64,000 nucleotides of DNA from Oryzobacter faecalis (GTDB lineage: Bacteria > Actinomycetota > Actinomycetes > Actinomycetales > Dermatophilaceae): NCBI RefSeq assembly GCF_046764005.1, contig NZ_JBKOFW010000001.1, positions 124,001-188,000 on the forward strand. Reading direction: 5' to 3'. Below, one piece after another: positions 26,788 to 34,681 of the stretch (within the stretch, counting starts at the first letter, position 1; each line of letters begins with the position of its first letter). A program made the position numbers and the translations under genes. The notes beneath the pieces were generated by a model. It did not search any database, was not told the DNA's origin, and worked only from the letters and a program-made list of their open reading frames with translations.

Positions 26788-27773
26788 CGCCGCTGAAGGC
26801 AGCCCGCGACGTCGACGTCCCCTCCCTCGTGTCCGACGCGAGGGAGGGGCGTCCGCGTGCGGTGGCGCGTCTCATCTCCCTCGTCGAGGACGCCCACCCC
26901 GCGCTGCGCGAGGTCATGGCCGCGCTCGCCCCGCACACCGGCCGGGCCCACGTCGTCGGCATCACCGGGGCGCCGGGGGTCGGGAAGTCGACGACGACGA
27001 ACGCGCTCGTCGCGGCCTACCGCTCCCGCGGCGCGCGCGTCGGGGTGCTCGCGGTCGACCCGTCCTCGCCCTTCTCCGGGGGAGCGCTGCTCGGCGACCG
27101 GATCCGGATGTCCGACCACGCCGCCGACCCCGAGGTCTTCATCCGCTCGATGGCCGCGCGTGGCCACCTCGGCGGTCTGTCGTGGGCGGCGCCGCAGGCC
27201 GTGCGAGTGCTCGACGCCGCGGGGTGCGACGTCGTCCTCCTCGAGACGGTCGGGGTGGGCCAGAGCGAGGTCGAGGTGGCGTCGACCGCCGACACGACCC
27301 TCGTCCTGCTCGCACCGGGGATGGGGGACGGCATCCAGGCGGCCAAGGCCGGCATCCTCGAGGTCGCCGACGTCCTCGTCGTCAACAAGGCCGACCGCGA
27401 GGGCGCCGACCGAACGGTGCGCGACCTGCGGCACGCCGTCTCCCTCGCGGACAGGTCCGAGCCCGGCACGTGGCGTCCGCCCGTGCTGCGGACCGAGGCC
27501 CTGAGCGGCACCGGCGTCGAGGACGTCGTCGGCGCGCTCGCGGACCACCTCGCCCACCTCGGCGACGCCGGGCTGCGTCGGCGGCGGACCCGGCGGGCGG
27601 CCCGTGAGGTCGAGGCGCTGGCCCTCGAGGCCGTGCGACGGCGGCTCGGCGGCATCGACGGGGCGCGGCTGGACGCGCTCGCCGCCGACGTCGTCGCGGG
27701 TCGGCTCGACCCGTACGCCGCGGCCGACGCGCTCGCCGGTACCTCTGACACCACCGCCGCCGATCCCGGGTGA
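26730..27773 (+). CDS. meaB: Mutase-associated GTPase MeaB (ArgK family)
   Basis: A P-loop GTPase that protects and reloads adenosylcobalamin-dependent mutases. It has Walker A GAPGVGKST, the switch region DPSSPFSGGALLGDRIRM, ETVGVGQSE, the GTP-specificity NKAD and a C-terminal dimerisation helix. The partner is probably Ecm encoded at 6960. The start is uncertain: family homology begins around DVDVPSLVSDAREG (about 26811), but the only usable codons are GTG 26730 inside the thiolase gene, CTG 26784 or 26793 around the thiolase stop, and GTG 26829, which cuts into the conserved region. I give the longest frame; the true protein is probably about 20 residues shorter. Confidence 0.9.
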   Translation: MRRRRPGRRARRQGPRAGLTPLKAARDVDVPSLVSDAREGRPRAVARLISLVEDAHPALREVMAALAPHTGRAHVVGITGAPGVGKSTTTNALVAAYRSRGARVGVLAVDPSSPFSGGALLGDRIRMSDHAADPEVFIRSMAARGHLGGLSWAAPQAVRVLDAAGCDVVLLETVGVGQSEVEVASTADTTLVLLAPGMGDGIQAAKAGILEVADVLVVNKADREGADRTVRDLRHAVSLADRSEPGTWRPPVLRTEALSGTGVEDVVGALADHLAHLGDAGLRRRRTRRAAREVEALALEAVRRRLGGIDGARLDALAADVVAGRLDPYAAADALAGTSDTTAADPG

Positions 27774-27790
27774 CGCGGCGCCGCCCGGCC

Positions 27791-27836
27791 CCGGCCACGG
27801 GCGGGCGGTCGGCCGGTGGGCCTCAGCCGTGGCCGG
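27791..27836. terminator. Candidate bidirectional terminator between meaB and the GH65 gene
   Basis: CCGGCCACGG and CCGTGGCCGG (10 bp, perfect) with a 26-base spacer that contains further self-complementary bases. It lies between two convergent genes and overlaps the last codons of the GH65 gene. Confidence 0.4.
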
Positions 27837-30408
27837 CGAGCGTGGCGTCGGACAGCCCGGGGTCGGGGATCCCCGTCTCGGTGAGCAGCGGCTCGGGCAC
27901 CTCGCCCTCCTCGAGCGGCATGGGGTCGGGGACCCCCGCCGTGATCCGGCTGCCGTCGGCTCGGGTGCCCCCGGTCTTCGGGCGGTCCCCGAGCACCCCG
28001 GCGAGCCGCTCGCCGTGGCCGTCGAGGGCGACCTCGACCGGTGCACCCGGCGCCACCTCGTGCGCCTCGCCCCGGACGTCGACCGCCACCGGGACCTGTC
28101 CGTCCTCGACCTCGAGCCGCAGCGCGTCGGGGGTCAGCGTGACCCGCACCCGCGTGCCCCGCCACGTGAGGGGGAAGGTGAGCGAGGACCACCGGTCGGG
28201 CAGGCGCGGGTCGAACCGCAGCCGCCCGTCGTGGTCGCGCATCCCCGCGAAGCCGTTGACGAGCGAGGCCCACACCCCGCCGGTGGAGGCGATGTGCAGC
28301 CCGTCGACGGTGTTGCCGTGCAGGTTCGCGAGGTCGACGAACAGCCCCTGGAGGAAGTAGTCCCACGCGACCTCGTGGTAGCCGACCTCCGCCGCGACGA
28401 CCGACTGGACGACGGCCGACAGCGTGGAGTCGCCCGTGGTGATCGGGTCGTAGTACTCGAAGTCCTTGCGCTTCTCCTCGGCGGTGAACCGGTCGCCCTG
28501 GAGGAACAGGGCGAGCACGACGTCGGCCTGCTTGAGCACCTGGAAGCGGTAGATGACGAGGGGGTGGTAGTGCAGGAGCAGGGGCCGCAGCTCGTCCGGG
28601 GTCCGGCTGAGGTCCCAGACCTCGCGGTCGAGGAAGAAGTCGTCCTGGGGGTGGATTCCCAGGCCGGTGTCGAAGGGGATGTGCATCCCGCCGGCGCACT
28701 CGGCCCACTCGGCGATCTCGCTGTCGTCGAGGTGCAGCTTCTGCGCGAGGCGCGCGTACTCGTCGGGGTGCTCGGTGCGGGCCCACTCGACCCAGGCGAC
28801 CGCCTGCTCGAGGTTGTCGCGGGCCATGACGTTGGTGAACAGGTTGTTGTTGACGACGGTCGTGTACTCGTCCGGGCCGGTGACCCCGTGGATGTGGAAG
28901 GACCGGGCGCCGTTGTTCCGCCAGAACCCGAGGTCGGCGTACAGGCGAGCGGTCTCGACGAGGATCGGCAGCCCGTCGCGCAGGAGGAACCCCTCGTCGC
29001 CGCTCGCGTTGACGAACTGCACGAGGGCGTGGACGACGTCGGCGTCGATGTGGACCTGGGCGGTCCCGGCCGCGTAGTAGGCCGACGCCTCCTCGCCGTT
29101 GATCGTCCGCCACGGGAAGAGGGCGCCGCGCTGGGACAGCTCGCGGGCCCGGTCGCGGGCGGCGGGCAGCATCCGGCTGCGGAAGTGCATGAGGTTCCGG
29201 GCGAGGTCGGGGCTGGTGTAGGTGAGGAAGGGCGCGACGTACACCTCGCTGTCCCAGAAGTAGTGGCCCTCGTAGCCGGACCCCGTGACGCCCTTGGCCG
29301 GGACCCCCTGACCGTCGGCGCGGCCGGCGGCCTGCGCGAGCGTGAACAGGTTGAAGCGGATCGCCTGCTGGACGGCGGTCGTCTCCGGGTCCTCGGAGCC
29401 GATCTCCACGTCGCTGCGCTCCCAGAACCGGTCGTACCAGGCCCGCTGCTCCGAGCGGTAGTGGTCGACGTCGTAGCGGGCCGCGCGGTCGAGCGTGCGG
29501 TCGCACCGGTCGGACAGCTCGCGCACCGGCAAGCTGCGGGAGGTGTGGTACGCGACGGTCTTCTCGATCCGGACCGTGCGCCCCTGCGTGGCGTCCACCC
29601 GGAAGACCATCTTCGCGAGGTCCTCCTCCGCGCGGACGACGACCTCGTAGGGGTCGTCGGTGAGCAGGGTGTGGTCGGCCGCCACGGCGACCGTCATCCC
29701 GGAGTTCGCGCACCGGTAGCCGAGAGTCATCCGGTCCTCCGTGGCCCGGTGGACCCGCGGCACGAGCACGCGCCCCTCGAACACGCCCGCCTTGCGGGGG
29801 TCGGCGGTCGCGACCCGGCCCTGCGCCGGCTCGTGGTACTCGTCCTCGCCGTCCTGCCGGTTCAGCAGCTGGCTCGAGACCAGGACCGGGGCGTCGCCCT
29901 CGAGCATCGTCACCTCGAGGGTGAGGACGGCGAGGTGGCGCTGGGTCATCGACACCATGCGGGTCGAGTCGACGAGGACCCGCTTGCCCGAGGGCGTGCG
30001 CCACAGCAGGGAGCGGCGCAGGATGCCGTCGCGGAAGTCCAGGGTGCGCTCGTAGCGCTCGAGGTCGGCCATCCCGATGACGAGGGGCTCGTCGTCGACG
30101 TAGAGCTTCATCAGCTTGGCGTCGGGGACGTTGACGATGGTCTGCCCGGTGCGGGCGAAGCCGAAGGCCCCCTCGGCGTGCCGGATCGGCCAGGTCTCGT
30201 GGAAGCCGTTGACGAAGGTCCCGTGCTCGAACGCCTCGCGGCCCTCCTCGGGGTTGCCGCGCATCCCGATGTAGCCGTTGGCCACGGAGAAGAGGGTCTC
30301 GGTGACGCCGAGGTCGGAGGGGTCGAAGTCGCGCTCGACGAGCCGCCACGGGTCGGCGGGGAAGCGGCTGCGGTCGAGCGGGTCGCCCGTCACGTGCCCC
30401 GCCTTCAC
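27823..30408 (-). CDS. GH65 glycoside phosphorylase (trehalose/maltose/kojibiose phosphorylase family)
   Basis: An inverting disaccharide phosphorylase that releases beta-glucose 1-phosphate. The 861-residue protein has the N-terminal super-sandwich domain (LFSVANGYIGMRGNPEEG), the (alpha/alpha)6 catalytic barrel with GSGYEGHYFWDSEVYVAPF and the general acid in HGVTGPDEYTTVVNNN, and a small C-terminal domain. The last 50 residues are a nonconserved Gly/Pro/Glu tail. It overlaps the upstream HAD gene (GTGA at 30405-30408), the classic pairing with beta-phosphoglucomutase. The donor sugar cannot be told from sequence; trehalose or maltose would suit the glucan genes in the window. Confidence 0.92.
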   Translation of the reverse strand: MKAGHVTGDPLDRSRFPADPWRLVERDFDPSDLGVTETLFSVANGYIGMRGNPEEGREAFEHGTFVNGFHETWPIRHAEGAFGFARTGQTIVNVPDAKLMKLYVDDEPLVIGMADLERYERTLDFRDGILRRSLLWRTPSGKRVLVDSTRMVSMTQRHLAVLTLEVTMLEGDAPVLVSSQLLNRQDGEDEYHEPAQGRVATADPRKAGVFEGRVLVPRVHRATEDRMTLGYRCANSGMTVAVAADHTLLTDDPYEVVVRAEEDLAKMVFRVDATQGRTVRIEKTVAYHTSRSLPVRELSDRCDRTLDRAARYDVDHYRSEQRAWYDRFWERSDVEIGSEDPETTAVQQAIRFNLFTLAQAAGRADGQGVPAKGVTGSGYEGHYFWDSEVYVAPFLTYTSPDLARNLMHFRSRMLPAARDRARELSQRGALFPWRTINGEEASAYYAAGTAQVHIDADVVHALVQFVNASGDEGFLLRDGLPILVETARLYADLGFWRNNGARSFHIHGVTGPDEYTTVVNNNLFTNVMARDNLEQAVAWVEWARTEHPDEYARLAQKLHLDDSEIAEWAECAGGMHIPFDTGLGIHPQDDFFLDREVWDLSRTPDELRPLLLHYHPLVIYRFQVLKQADVVLALFLQGDRFTAEEKRKDFEYYDPITTGDSTLSAVVQSVVAAEVGYHEVAWDYFLQGLFVDLANLHGNTVDGLHIASTGGVWASLVNGFAGMRDHDGRLRFDPRLPDRWSSLTFPLTWRGTRVRVTLTPDALRLEVEDGQVPVAVDVRGEAHEVAPGAPVEVALDGHGERLAGVLGDRPKTGGTRADGSRITAGVPDPMPLEEGEVPEPLLTETGIPDPGLSDATLAGHG

Positions 30409-31139
30409 GCGAGGACCCCGAGGTCGGCGACGACGACGTCGGCGCCCGCGGCCGTGAGCGCGTCGGCGCCCGCCCCCCGGTCGACCCCGATGACGAGGGC
30501 GAAGTCGCCCGCCGCGCCGGCCCGCACGCCGGAGACGGCGTCCTCGACGACGACGGCCCGCGCGGGGACCGTGCCGCACTCCTGCGCCGCGTGGACGAAG
30601 GTGTCGGGCGCCGGCTTGCCGGCCAGGCCGAGCTCGCCGGCGACCCGCCCGTCGACGACCGTGACGAACCGGTCGGCCAGGCCCGCCGCCTCGAGGACGG
30701 CCGGGGCGTTGGCGGAGGAGGAGACGACGGCGAGCGGGGTGCCGAGGTCGCGCAGCACGTCGAGGAGGGCGACGGAGCCGGGGTAGGGCTCGACGCCGTC
30801 GCGGTCGAGGACGGCGTTGAACGCGTCGTTCTTGCGGTTGCCGAGCCCGCACACGGTGACGGCGTCGGGCGCGTCGGAGGGCGCACCCTCCGGCAGCGTG
30901 ATCCCGCGCGAGAGGAGGAGGTCGCGGACGCCGTCGTAGCGCGGCTTGCCGTCGACGTGGTCGTAGTAGTCCTGCTCGGTCCACGGCGAGGTGTCCCCCT
31001 CACCCGACCACGAGGCGAGGAAGGCGTCGAACATCTCGGCCCACGCGCGCCGGTGCACCTCCGCGGTGGGGGTGAGGACGCCGTCGAGGTCGAACAGGAC
31101 CGCGGCGTGGTCGGTCCAGGTCACGGGGGAACCGCTCAT
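30405..31139 (-). CDS. HAD hydrolase, beta-phosphoglucomutase family
   Basis: Converts beta-glucose 1-phosphate to glucose 6-phosphate, the product of the overlapping GH65 gene. The 244-residue protein has the HAD nucleophile motif VLFDLDGVLTPTAEVHRRAW, a cap domain, VVSSSANAP (motif II), KPAPDTF (motif III Lys) and VVEDAVSGVRAG (motif IV). The double Asp (DLDGVL) suits a mutase. ATG 31139 lies 8 bases after a TAGCGT box, so the gene is probably leaderless. The promoter also holds a LacI-like motif. Confidence 0.9.
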   Translation of the reverse strand: MSGSPVTWTDHAAVLFDLDGVLTPTAEVHRRAWAEMFDAFLASWSGEGDTSPWTEQDYYDHVDGKPRYDGVRDLLLSRGITLPEGAPSDAPDAVTVCGLGNRKNDAFNAVLDRDGVEPYPGSVALLDVLRDLGTPLAVVSSSANAPAVLEAAGLADRFVTVVDGRVAGELGLAGKPAPDTFVHAAQECGTVPARAVVVEDAVSGVRAGAAGDFALVIGVDRGAGADALTAAGADVVVADLGVLA

Positions 31140-31147
31140 GGGCCGCA

Positions 31148-31180
31148 ACGCTAGGGAGGGCGAGAGCGCTTGCGCAACGC
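31148..31180 (-). promoter_or_regulatory. Promoter of the HAD-GH65 operon with LacI-like operator
   Basis: On the minus strand the -10 box is TAGCGT (31148-31153), 8 bases before ATG 31139. Upstream of it, on the plus strand, AGAGCGCTTGCGCAACGC (31163-31180) holds GCGCTTGCGCA, the same RCGCTTGCRCA core found over the -35 region of glgP (52361-52376). LacI-family sugar regulators bind such motifs. The regulator gene is not in the window. Confidence 0.5.
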
Positions 31181-31246
31181 GCCTCGCGGTCGCGGTCCGC
31201 AGCGTTCGCCGAGCGGTCGGTCCGCGAGGGGCGCTCCCGCCTCGGC

Positions 31247-31252
31247 TAGCGT
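31247..31252 (+). promoter_or_regulatory. -10 box of the leaderless MarR gene promoter
   Basis: TAGCGT, exactly 7 bases, then GTG 31260. It fixes the start of the MarR gene. Confidence 0.6.
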
Positions 31253-31259
31253 GCACGCT

Positions 31260-31775
31260 GTGAGCCAGCCCGTCCGCCTGCCCTTCGACCCGATCGCCCG
31301 GGCCGCGGAGCTGTGGCGGAAGCGGTGGGGCCCGCAGTCGCGGGCGGTGTCGATGGCGACGGCGACGTCGGTCATGCGCGTGCAGCAGCTGCTCCTCGGA
31401 CAGTTCGACGCCATCGCCGGGCGCCACGGCCTCACCTTCGCGCGCTACGAGGCCCTCGTCCTCCTCGCGTTCAGCCGCGAGGGCCGGCTGTCGATGTCGC
31501 GGATCGGGGAGCGGCTCATGGTGCACCCGACGAGCGCGACGAACATCGTCCAGCGCCTCGCCGCCCAGGGGTTCGTCGAGCGGGTGCCGAACCCGGCCGA
31601 CCGGCGCGGCGCGTTCGCCGTCATCACCGACGCCGGTCGCGAGGCCATGGAGGCCGTCACCGCCGACCTCGAGGCGGCCGACTTCGGCCTGTCGATGCTC
31701 GACGAGGACCAGCACGAGGCGCTGTACGCCCTGTTGCGGCTGGTGCGCGTGGGGTCACGCGACTTCGACGACTGA
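31260..31775 (+). CDS. MarR family transcriptional regulator
   Basis: The 171-residue winged-helix dimer has the helix-turn-helix in RLSMSRIGERLMVHPTSATNIVQRLAAQGFVERVPNPADRRGAFAVITDAG, where the second half is the wing with the DRR motif typical of MarR. A hydrophobic N-terminal helix (FDPIARAAELWRKRWG) forms part of the dimer interface. It is divergent from the HAD-GH65 operon with about 120 bases between starts, so that operon or its own promoter may be its target. No ligand can be inferred. Confidence 0.9.
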   Translation: MSQPVRLPFDPIARAAELWRKRWGPQSRAVSMATATSVMRVQQLLLGQFDAIAGRHGLTFARYEALVLLAFSREGRLSMSRIGERLMVHPTSATNIVQRLAAQGFVERVPNPADRRGAFAVITDAGREAMEAVTADLEAADFGLSMLDEDQHEALYALLRLVRVGSRDFDD

Positions 31776-31913
31776 GCCGTCGCCGGGCGTGGCCTCGGTC
31801 ACCTCCGCGCACGAGGGATTTGTCGCGGCCCCTCGGGGTTTGTCATGGTGGAAGGCAGCCTCACCCCCGGGCCGGTGCCCGGGACGCCCCGGAACCAGCA
31901 CAAGGAACACCCC

Positions 31914-32618
31914 ATGCTCACTGTCGTCAGACGCGTCGTCGGTGCGCTCCTGGCCCTCGCCGGCCTGGCGCTCACCGCCCTCGGCGTGTGGTTCGCGACC
32001 CAGCTCGGGAGCTCCGGCACCGCGGAGTTCACCGTGCGACCGGACGGCGCCGAGCCCGTCGTCATCCGGCCCGACGTCCTCAACCGCGTCGACGCCGACG
32101 TCGTCGTCACGGCGACGCCCGCCGCCGGAACCCGGGCCTGGATGGCGCTCGCCAACCCCTCGGACGCGACCGCCGTGCTGGGGGACGCCCGCCACACGGA
32201 GGTCACCGGCGTCGAGGTGCAGGACTGGCTCCTCACCACCGCGACCCGCGGATCCGGCCCGGCGAGCGAGGGACTCGGCACGGCCGACCTGTGGCGCCAG
32301 CAGGACGACGCCGAGGGCCCGGTGACCCTCACGGTGCAGCAGGACGAGGCCCCCGAGACCCTCGTCGCCACGACCGACGGCGCCCCGCTGCAGTCGCTGA
32401 CCCTCACCATCACCGACAAGACCTGGTTCGTCGAGGCCGTCGTCGCCGCGCTCGTCGGCCTCTTCGTCCTCGTCGTCGGCGTGCTGCTCCTGTGGCCGCG
32501 GCGGGCGTCCCGTGAGGGCGACGAGCACCACCTCGAGGTCGCACCCCCGGTGCCGGCCCGCTCCGACGCCGAGCAGACCGTCGCCCTGCCCCGTGACCCC
32601 GAGGAGGCCGCCCGATGA
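31914..32618 (+). CDS. Two-helix membrane protein with an extracytoplasmic domain
   Basis: The 234-residue protein has an N-terminal membrane helix (VVGALLALAGLALTALGVWFA), an extracytoplasmic beta-rich domain of about 150 residues (VVIRPDVLNRVDADVVVTATPAAGTRAWMALAN) and a C-terminal helix (VVAALVGLFVLVVGVLLLW) with a cytosolic acidic tail. I do not recognise the family. ATG 31914 follows AAGGA. The stop overlaps the start of the lipoprotein gene, so the pair is translationally coupled and probably forms an envelope complex. Confidence 0.7.
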   Translation: MLTVVRRVVGALLALAGLALTALGVWFATQLGSSGTAEFTVRPDGAEPVVIRPDVLNRVDADVVVTATPAAGTRAWMALANPSDATAVLGDARHTEVTGVEVQDWLLTTATRGSGPASEGLGTADLWRQQDDAEGPVTLTVQQDEAPETLVATTDGAPLQSLTLTITDKTWFVEAVVAALVGLFVLVVGVLLLWPRRASREGDEHHLEVAPPVPARSDAEQTVALPRDPEEAAR

Positions 32619-33643
32619 GCCGCCCCACTCCCCGTCCCGCCCGTCCCGCCGCCCGCCTGCTCCCCGTCGTCGGGGCCCTCGCCGTCGCGCTCGTGGCCGG
32701 TGGCTGCGGCACCGCGACCGACGCCCTCGTCGGGATCGAGCCCGCCCCGGCCGAGCGCACCGCCGCGGCGCCGCTCGACACCGACGGCGCCACCGCCATC
32801 GCGACCCGGCTGCTCACGGCCGCCGAGGCCCCGGCCGACGGCGACGCGGCCGCGCAGAAGGCCGCCCGCGCGAGGACCTTCACCGGCGACGCCCTGACCC
32901 TCGCCGAGGCCCGCGCCGCGCGCAAGGCGCAGCCGCCGACCGGCACCGCCCTCGTGACCGGCCCGACCCCGAAGGTGCTCGCCCAGTCGCAGGGCCGCGC
33001 CTGGCCGAGGGCCATCCTCGCGACGAGCCTCGACGCCGACGACAACACCCAGTACCTCCACGTCCTGCTCTCGGAGCAGCCCGATGAGGCCTTCCGGATC
33101 GCGGCCACCGTGCCGATGTTCGCCGGGGCGCAGCTCCCCGCCGTCGGGTCGGCCTCGGAGGGGGCGCCGCTGCTCGACACCGGCTCGAAGGAGGGCCTCG
33201 CGGCCTCGCCGGAGGCCGTCCTCAAGGCGTGGGCCGGCGCGCTCGCGTACCCGAAGCCGAGGCCGACGAAGGTCGTCGACGTCACCGACCCGTTCGCCGA
33301 GGGCCTGACCCGGGCCGCGGCCGGGCAGGCGAAGGCGCTCGGCAAGCTCGCGACGCTGTCCCAGGTGCATTCCCCGCAGCTCGAGCACGCCCTGACCTTC
33401 CGCCTCGCCGACGGTGGCGCCGTGACGTTCGCCCTCGTCAAGCGCACCGACACGATCACGCTGAAGCCGACGGCCAAGGAGCTCGTCCTCCCCAAGGAGT
33501 ACGCCGACGTCGTCGGCAAGGCGAAGGTCACGCGGTCGATGAAGCTCGAGAACCTCGAGGCCGTCGCGGTCGTCGTCCCCGAGAGCGGTGCCGCGAGCGT
33601 CATCGGGGCGAGCGAGCTGCTCGTCTCCGGGACCGGGCGCTGA
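32615..33643 (+). CDS. Putative lipoprotein
   Basis: The 342-residue protein has a lipoprotein signal peptide: basic N-terminus, LLPVVGALAVALVAGGC with the lipobox VAGGC, so the Cys near residue 31 would carry lipid. The mature part has an Ala-rich linker, then two repeated-looking alpha/beta segments (DEAFRIAATVPMF and ALTFRLADGGAVTFALVKR), reminiscent of paired NTF2/SnoaL-like folds in actinobacterial lipoproteins, though I cannot assign a domain. It overlaps the preceding membrane protein gene by four bases (ATGA). Confidence 0.75.
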   Translation: MSRPTPRPARPAARLLPVVGALAVALVAGGCGTATDALVGIEPAPAERTAAAPLDTDGATAIATRLLTAAEAPADGDAAAQKAARARTFTGDALTLAEARAARKAQPPTGTALVTGPTPKVLAQSQGRAWPRAILATSLDADDNTQYLHVLLSEQPDEAFRIAATVPMFAGAQLPAVGSASEGAPLLDTGSKEGLAASPEAVLKAWAGALAYPKPRPTKVVDVTDPFAEGLTRAAAGQAKALGKLATLSQVHSPQLEHALTFRLADGGAVTFALVKRTDTITLKPTAKELVLPKEYADVVGKAKVTRSMKLENLEAVAVVVPESGAASVIGASELLVSGTGR

Positions 33644-33685
33644 CCCGCCGCCTGCACCACCACCGCGTTTGACAGAATCGGGTCC

Positions 33686-34678
33686 ATGACCGAGACCCCC
33701 CGTCCCGCCGGCACCCGCGGCGCCGTCGACCTCTCCGCGATGGGCGGCCCGGCCGCCGGTGCCCCCACCGGCGCGCCCGCCGGGGCCGCGCCCGCCGGGG
33801 CCGCGCCCGCAGGAGGCGCAGCCCCGGGCGGCTCCATCCCCGACGGCCTCGTCGTCGAGGTCGACGCGACGAACCTCCAGAGCGCCCTGGGCCGCACCCT
33901 CCAGGTCGCGGGGGTCCTCGTCCTGTGGTCCTCGGAGCACCCGCAGACCCGCGAGCTCGTCGACACCGTCGCCCGCGTCGCCGCCGGGCTCGAGGGTCGT
34001 GTCCTCGTCCTCACCGCCGACCTGTCCGCCCAGCCCGAGCTGCTCCAGGCCTTCCAGCCGCTCCTCGTCCAGGCCTTCGGGCAGCCGACGGTGCCCGCGA
34101 CGTTCGGGCTCCTCCAGGGGCAGCCGGTGCCGCTCTTCCCGGGCCTGCAGCCCGAGTCCGAGGTGCGTGCCGTCCTCGACCAGCTCCTCCAGGCGGCCGT
34201 CCAGAACGGCATCACCGGGCGCGTCGACCTCGCCCCGGTCGAGGGTGCGGAGGAGGACGACGCCCTCCCGCCGCTGCACCAGGCCGCCTTCGACGCCATC
34301 GAGCGCGGCGACCACGCCGCCGCCGTCGCGGCCTACGAACAGGCCCTCGCCGAGAACCCGAAGGACCACGACGCCGAGCTCGGCCTCGCGCAGGTCCGGC
34401 TCATGGAGCGCACGAGCGGGGTCGACGCCCAGGCGGTTCGGGCGGCCGCGGCCGCCGACCCCTCGGACCTCGACGCCGCGATGACGGTGGCCGACCTCGA
34501 CGTCCTCGGCGGGCACGTCGAGGACGCCTTCACCCGCCTCCTCGACCTCGTCCGGTCGACGTCGGGCGAGGAGCGCGACCGGGTCCGCACCCACCTGCTC
34601 GACCTGTTCGCGGTCGTGGGCAACCACGACGAGCGGGTTCGCAAGGGCCGCACGGCGCTCATGAGCGCCCTGTTCTGA
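33686..34678 (+). CDS. CnoX/YbbN-like protein: thioredoxin-fold plus TPR
   Basis: The 330-residue protein starts with a low-complexity Ala-Pro-Gly region (residues 20-50), then a thioredoxin fold (about 55-170: VEVDATNLQSALGRTLQVAGVLVLWSSEHPQT, VPATFGLLQGQPV with the cis-Pro loop), then TPR-like helices (AAFDAIERGDHAAAVAAYEQALAENPKDHDAELGLAQVRL). The redox CxxC of thioredoxin is replaced by SSEHPQ, so it should be redox-inactive, like YbbN, which acts as a holdase/co-chaperone. A CAGAAT box lies 7 bases before the ATG. It leads the esterase/ATP-grasp cluster, 3 bases from the next gene. Confidence 0.85.
   Translation: MTETPRPAGTRGAVDLSAMGGPAAGAPTGAPAGAAPAGAAPAGGAAPGGSIPDGLVVEVDATNLQSALGRTLQVAGVLVLWSSEHPQTRELVDTVARVAAGLEGRVLVLTADLSAQPELLQAFQPLLVQAFGQPTVPATFGLLQGQPVPLFPGLQPESEVRAVLDQLLQAAVQNGITGRVDLAPVEGAEEDDALPPLHQAAFDAIERGDHAAAVAAYEQALAENPKDHDAELGLAQVRLMERTSGVDAQAVRAAAAADPSDLDAAMTVADLDVLGGHVEDAFTRLLDLVRSTSGEERDRVRTHLLDLFAVVGNHDERVRKGRTALMSALF
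33773..33817. repeat. Tandem 15-bp repeat in the CnoX-like gene
   Basis: Two identical copies of GCGCCCGCCGGGGCC (33773-33787 and 33788-33802) and a third diverged copy to 33817. They encode an APAGA-type low-complexity linker. Gains or losses would keep the frame. Confidence 0.8.
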
Positions 34679-34681
34679 GCG

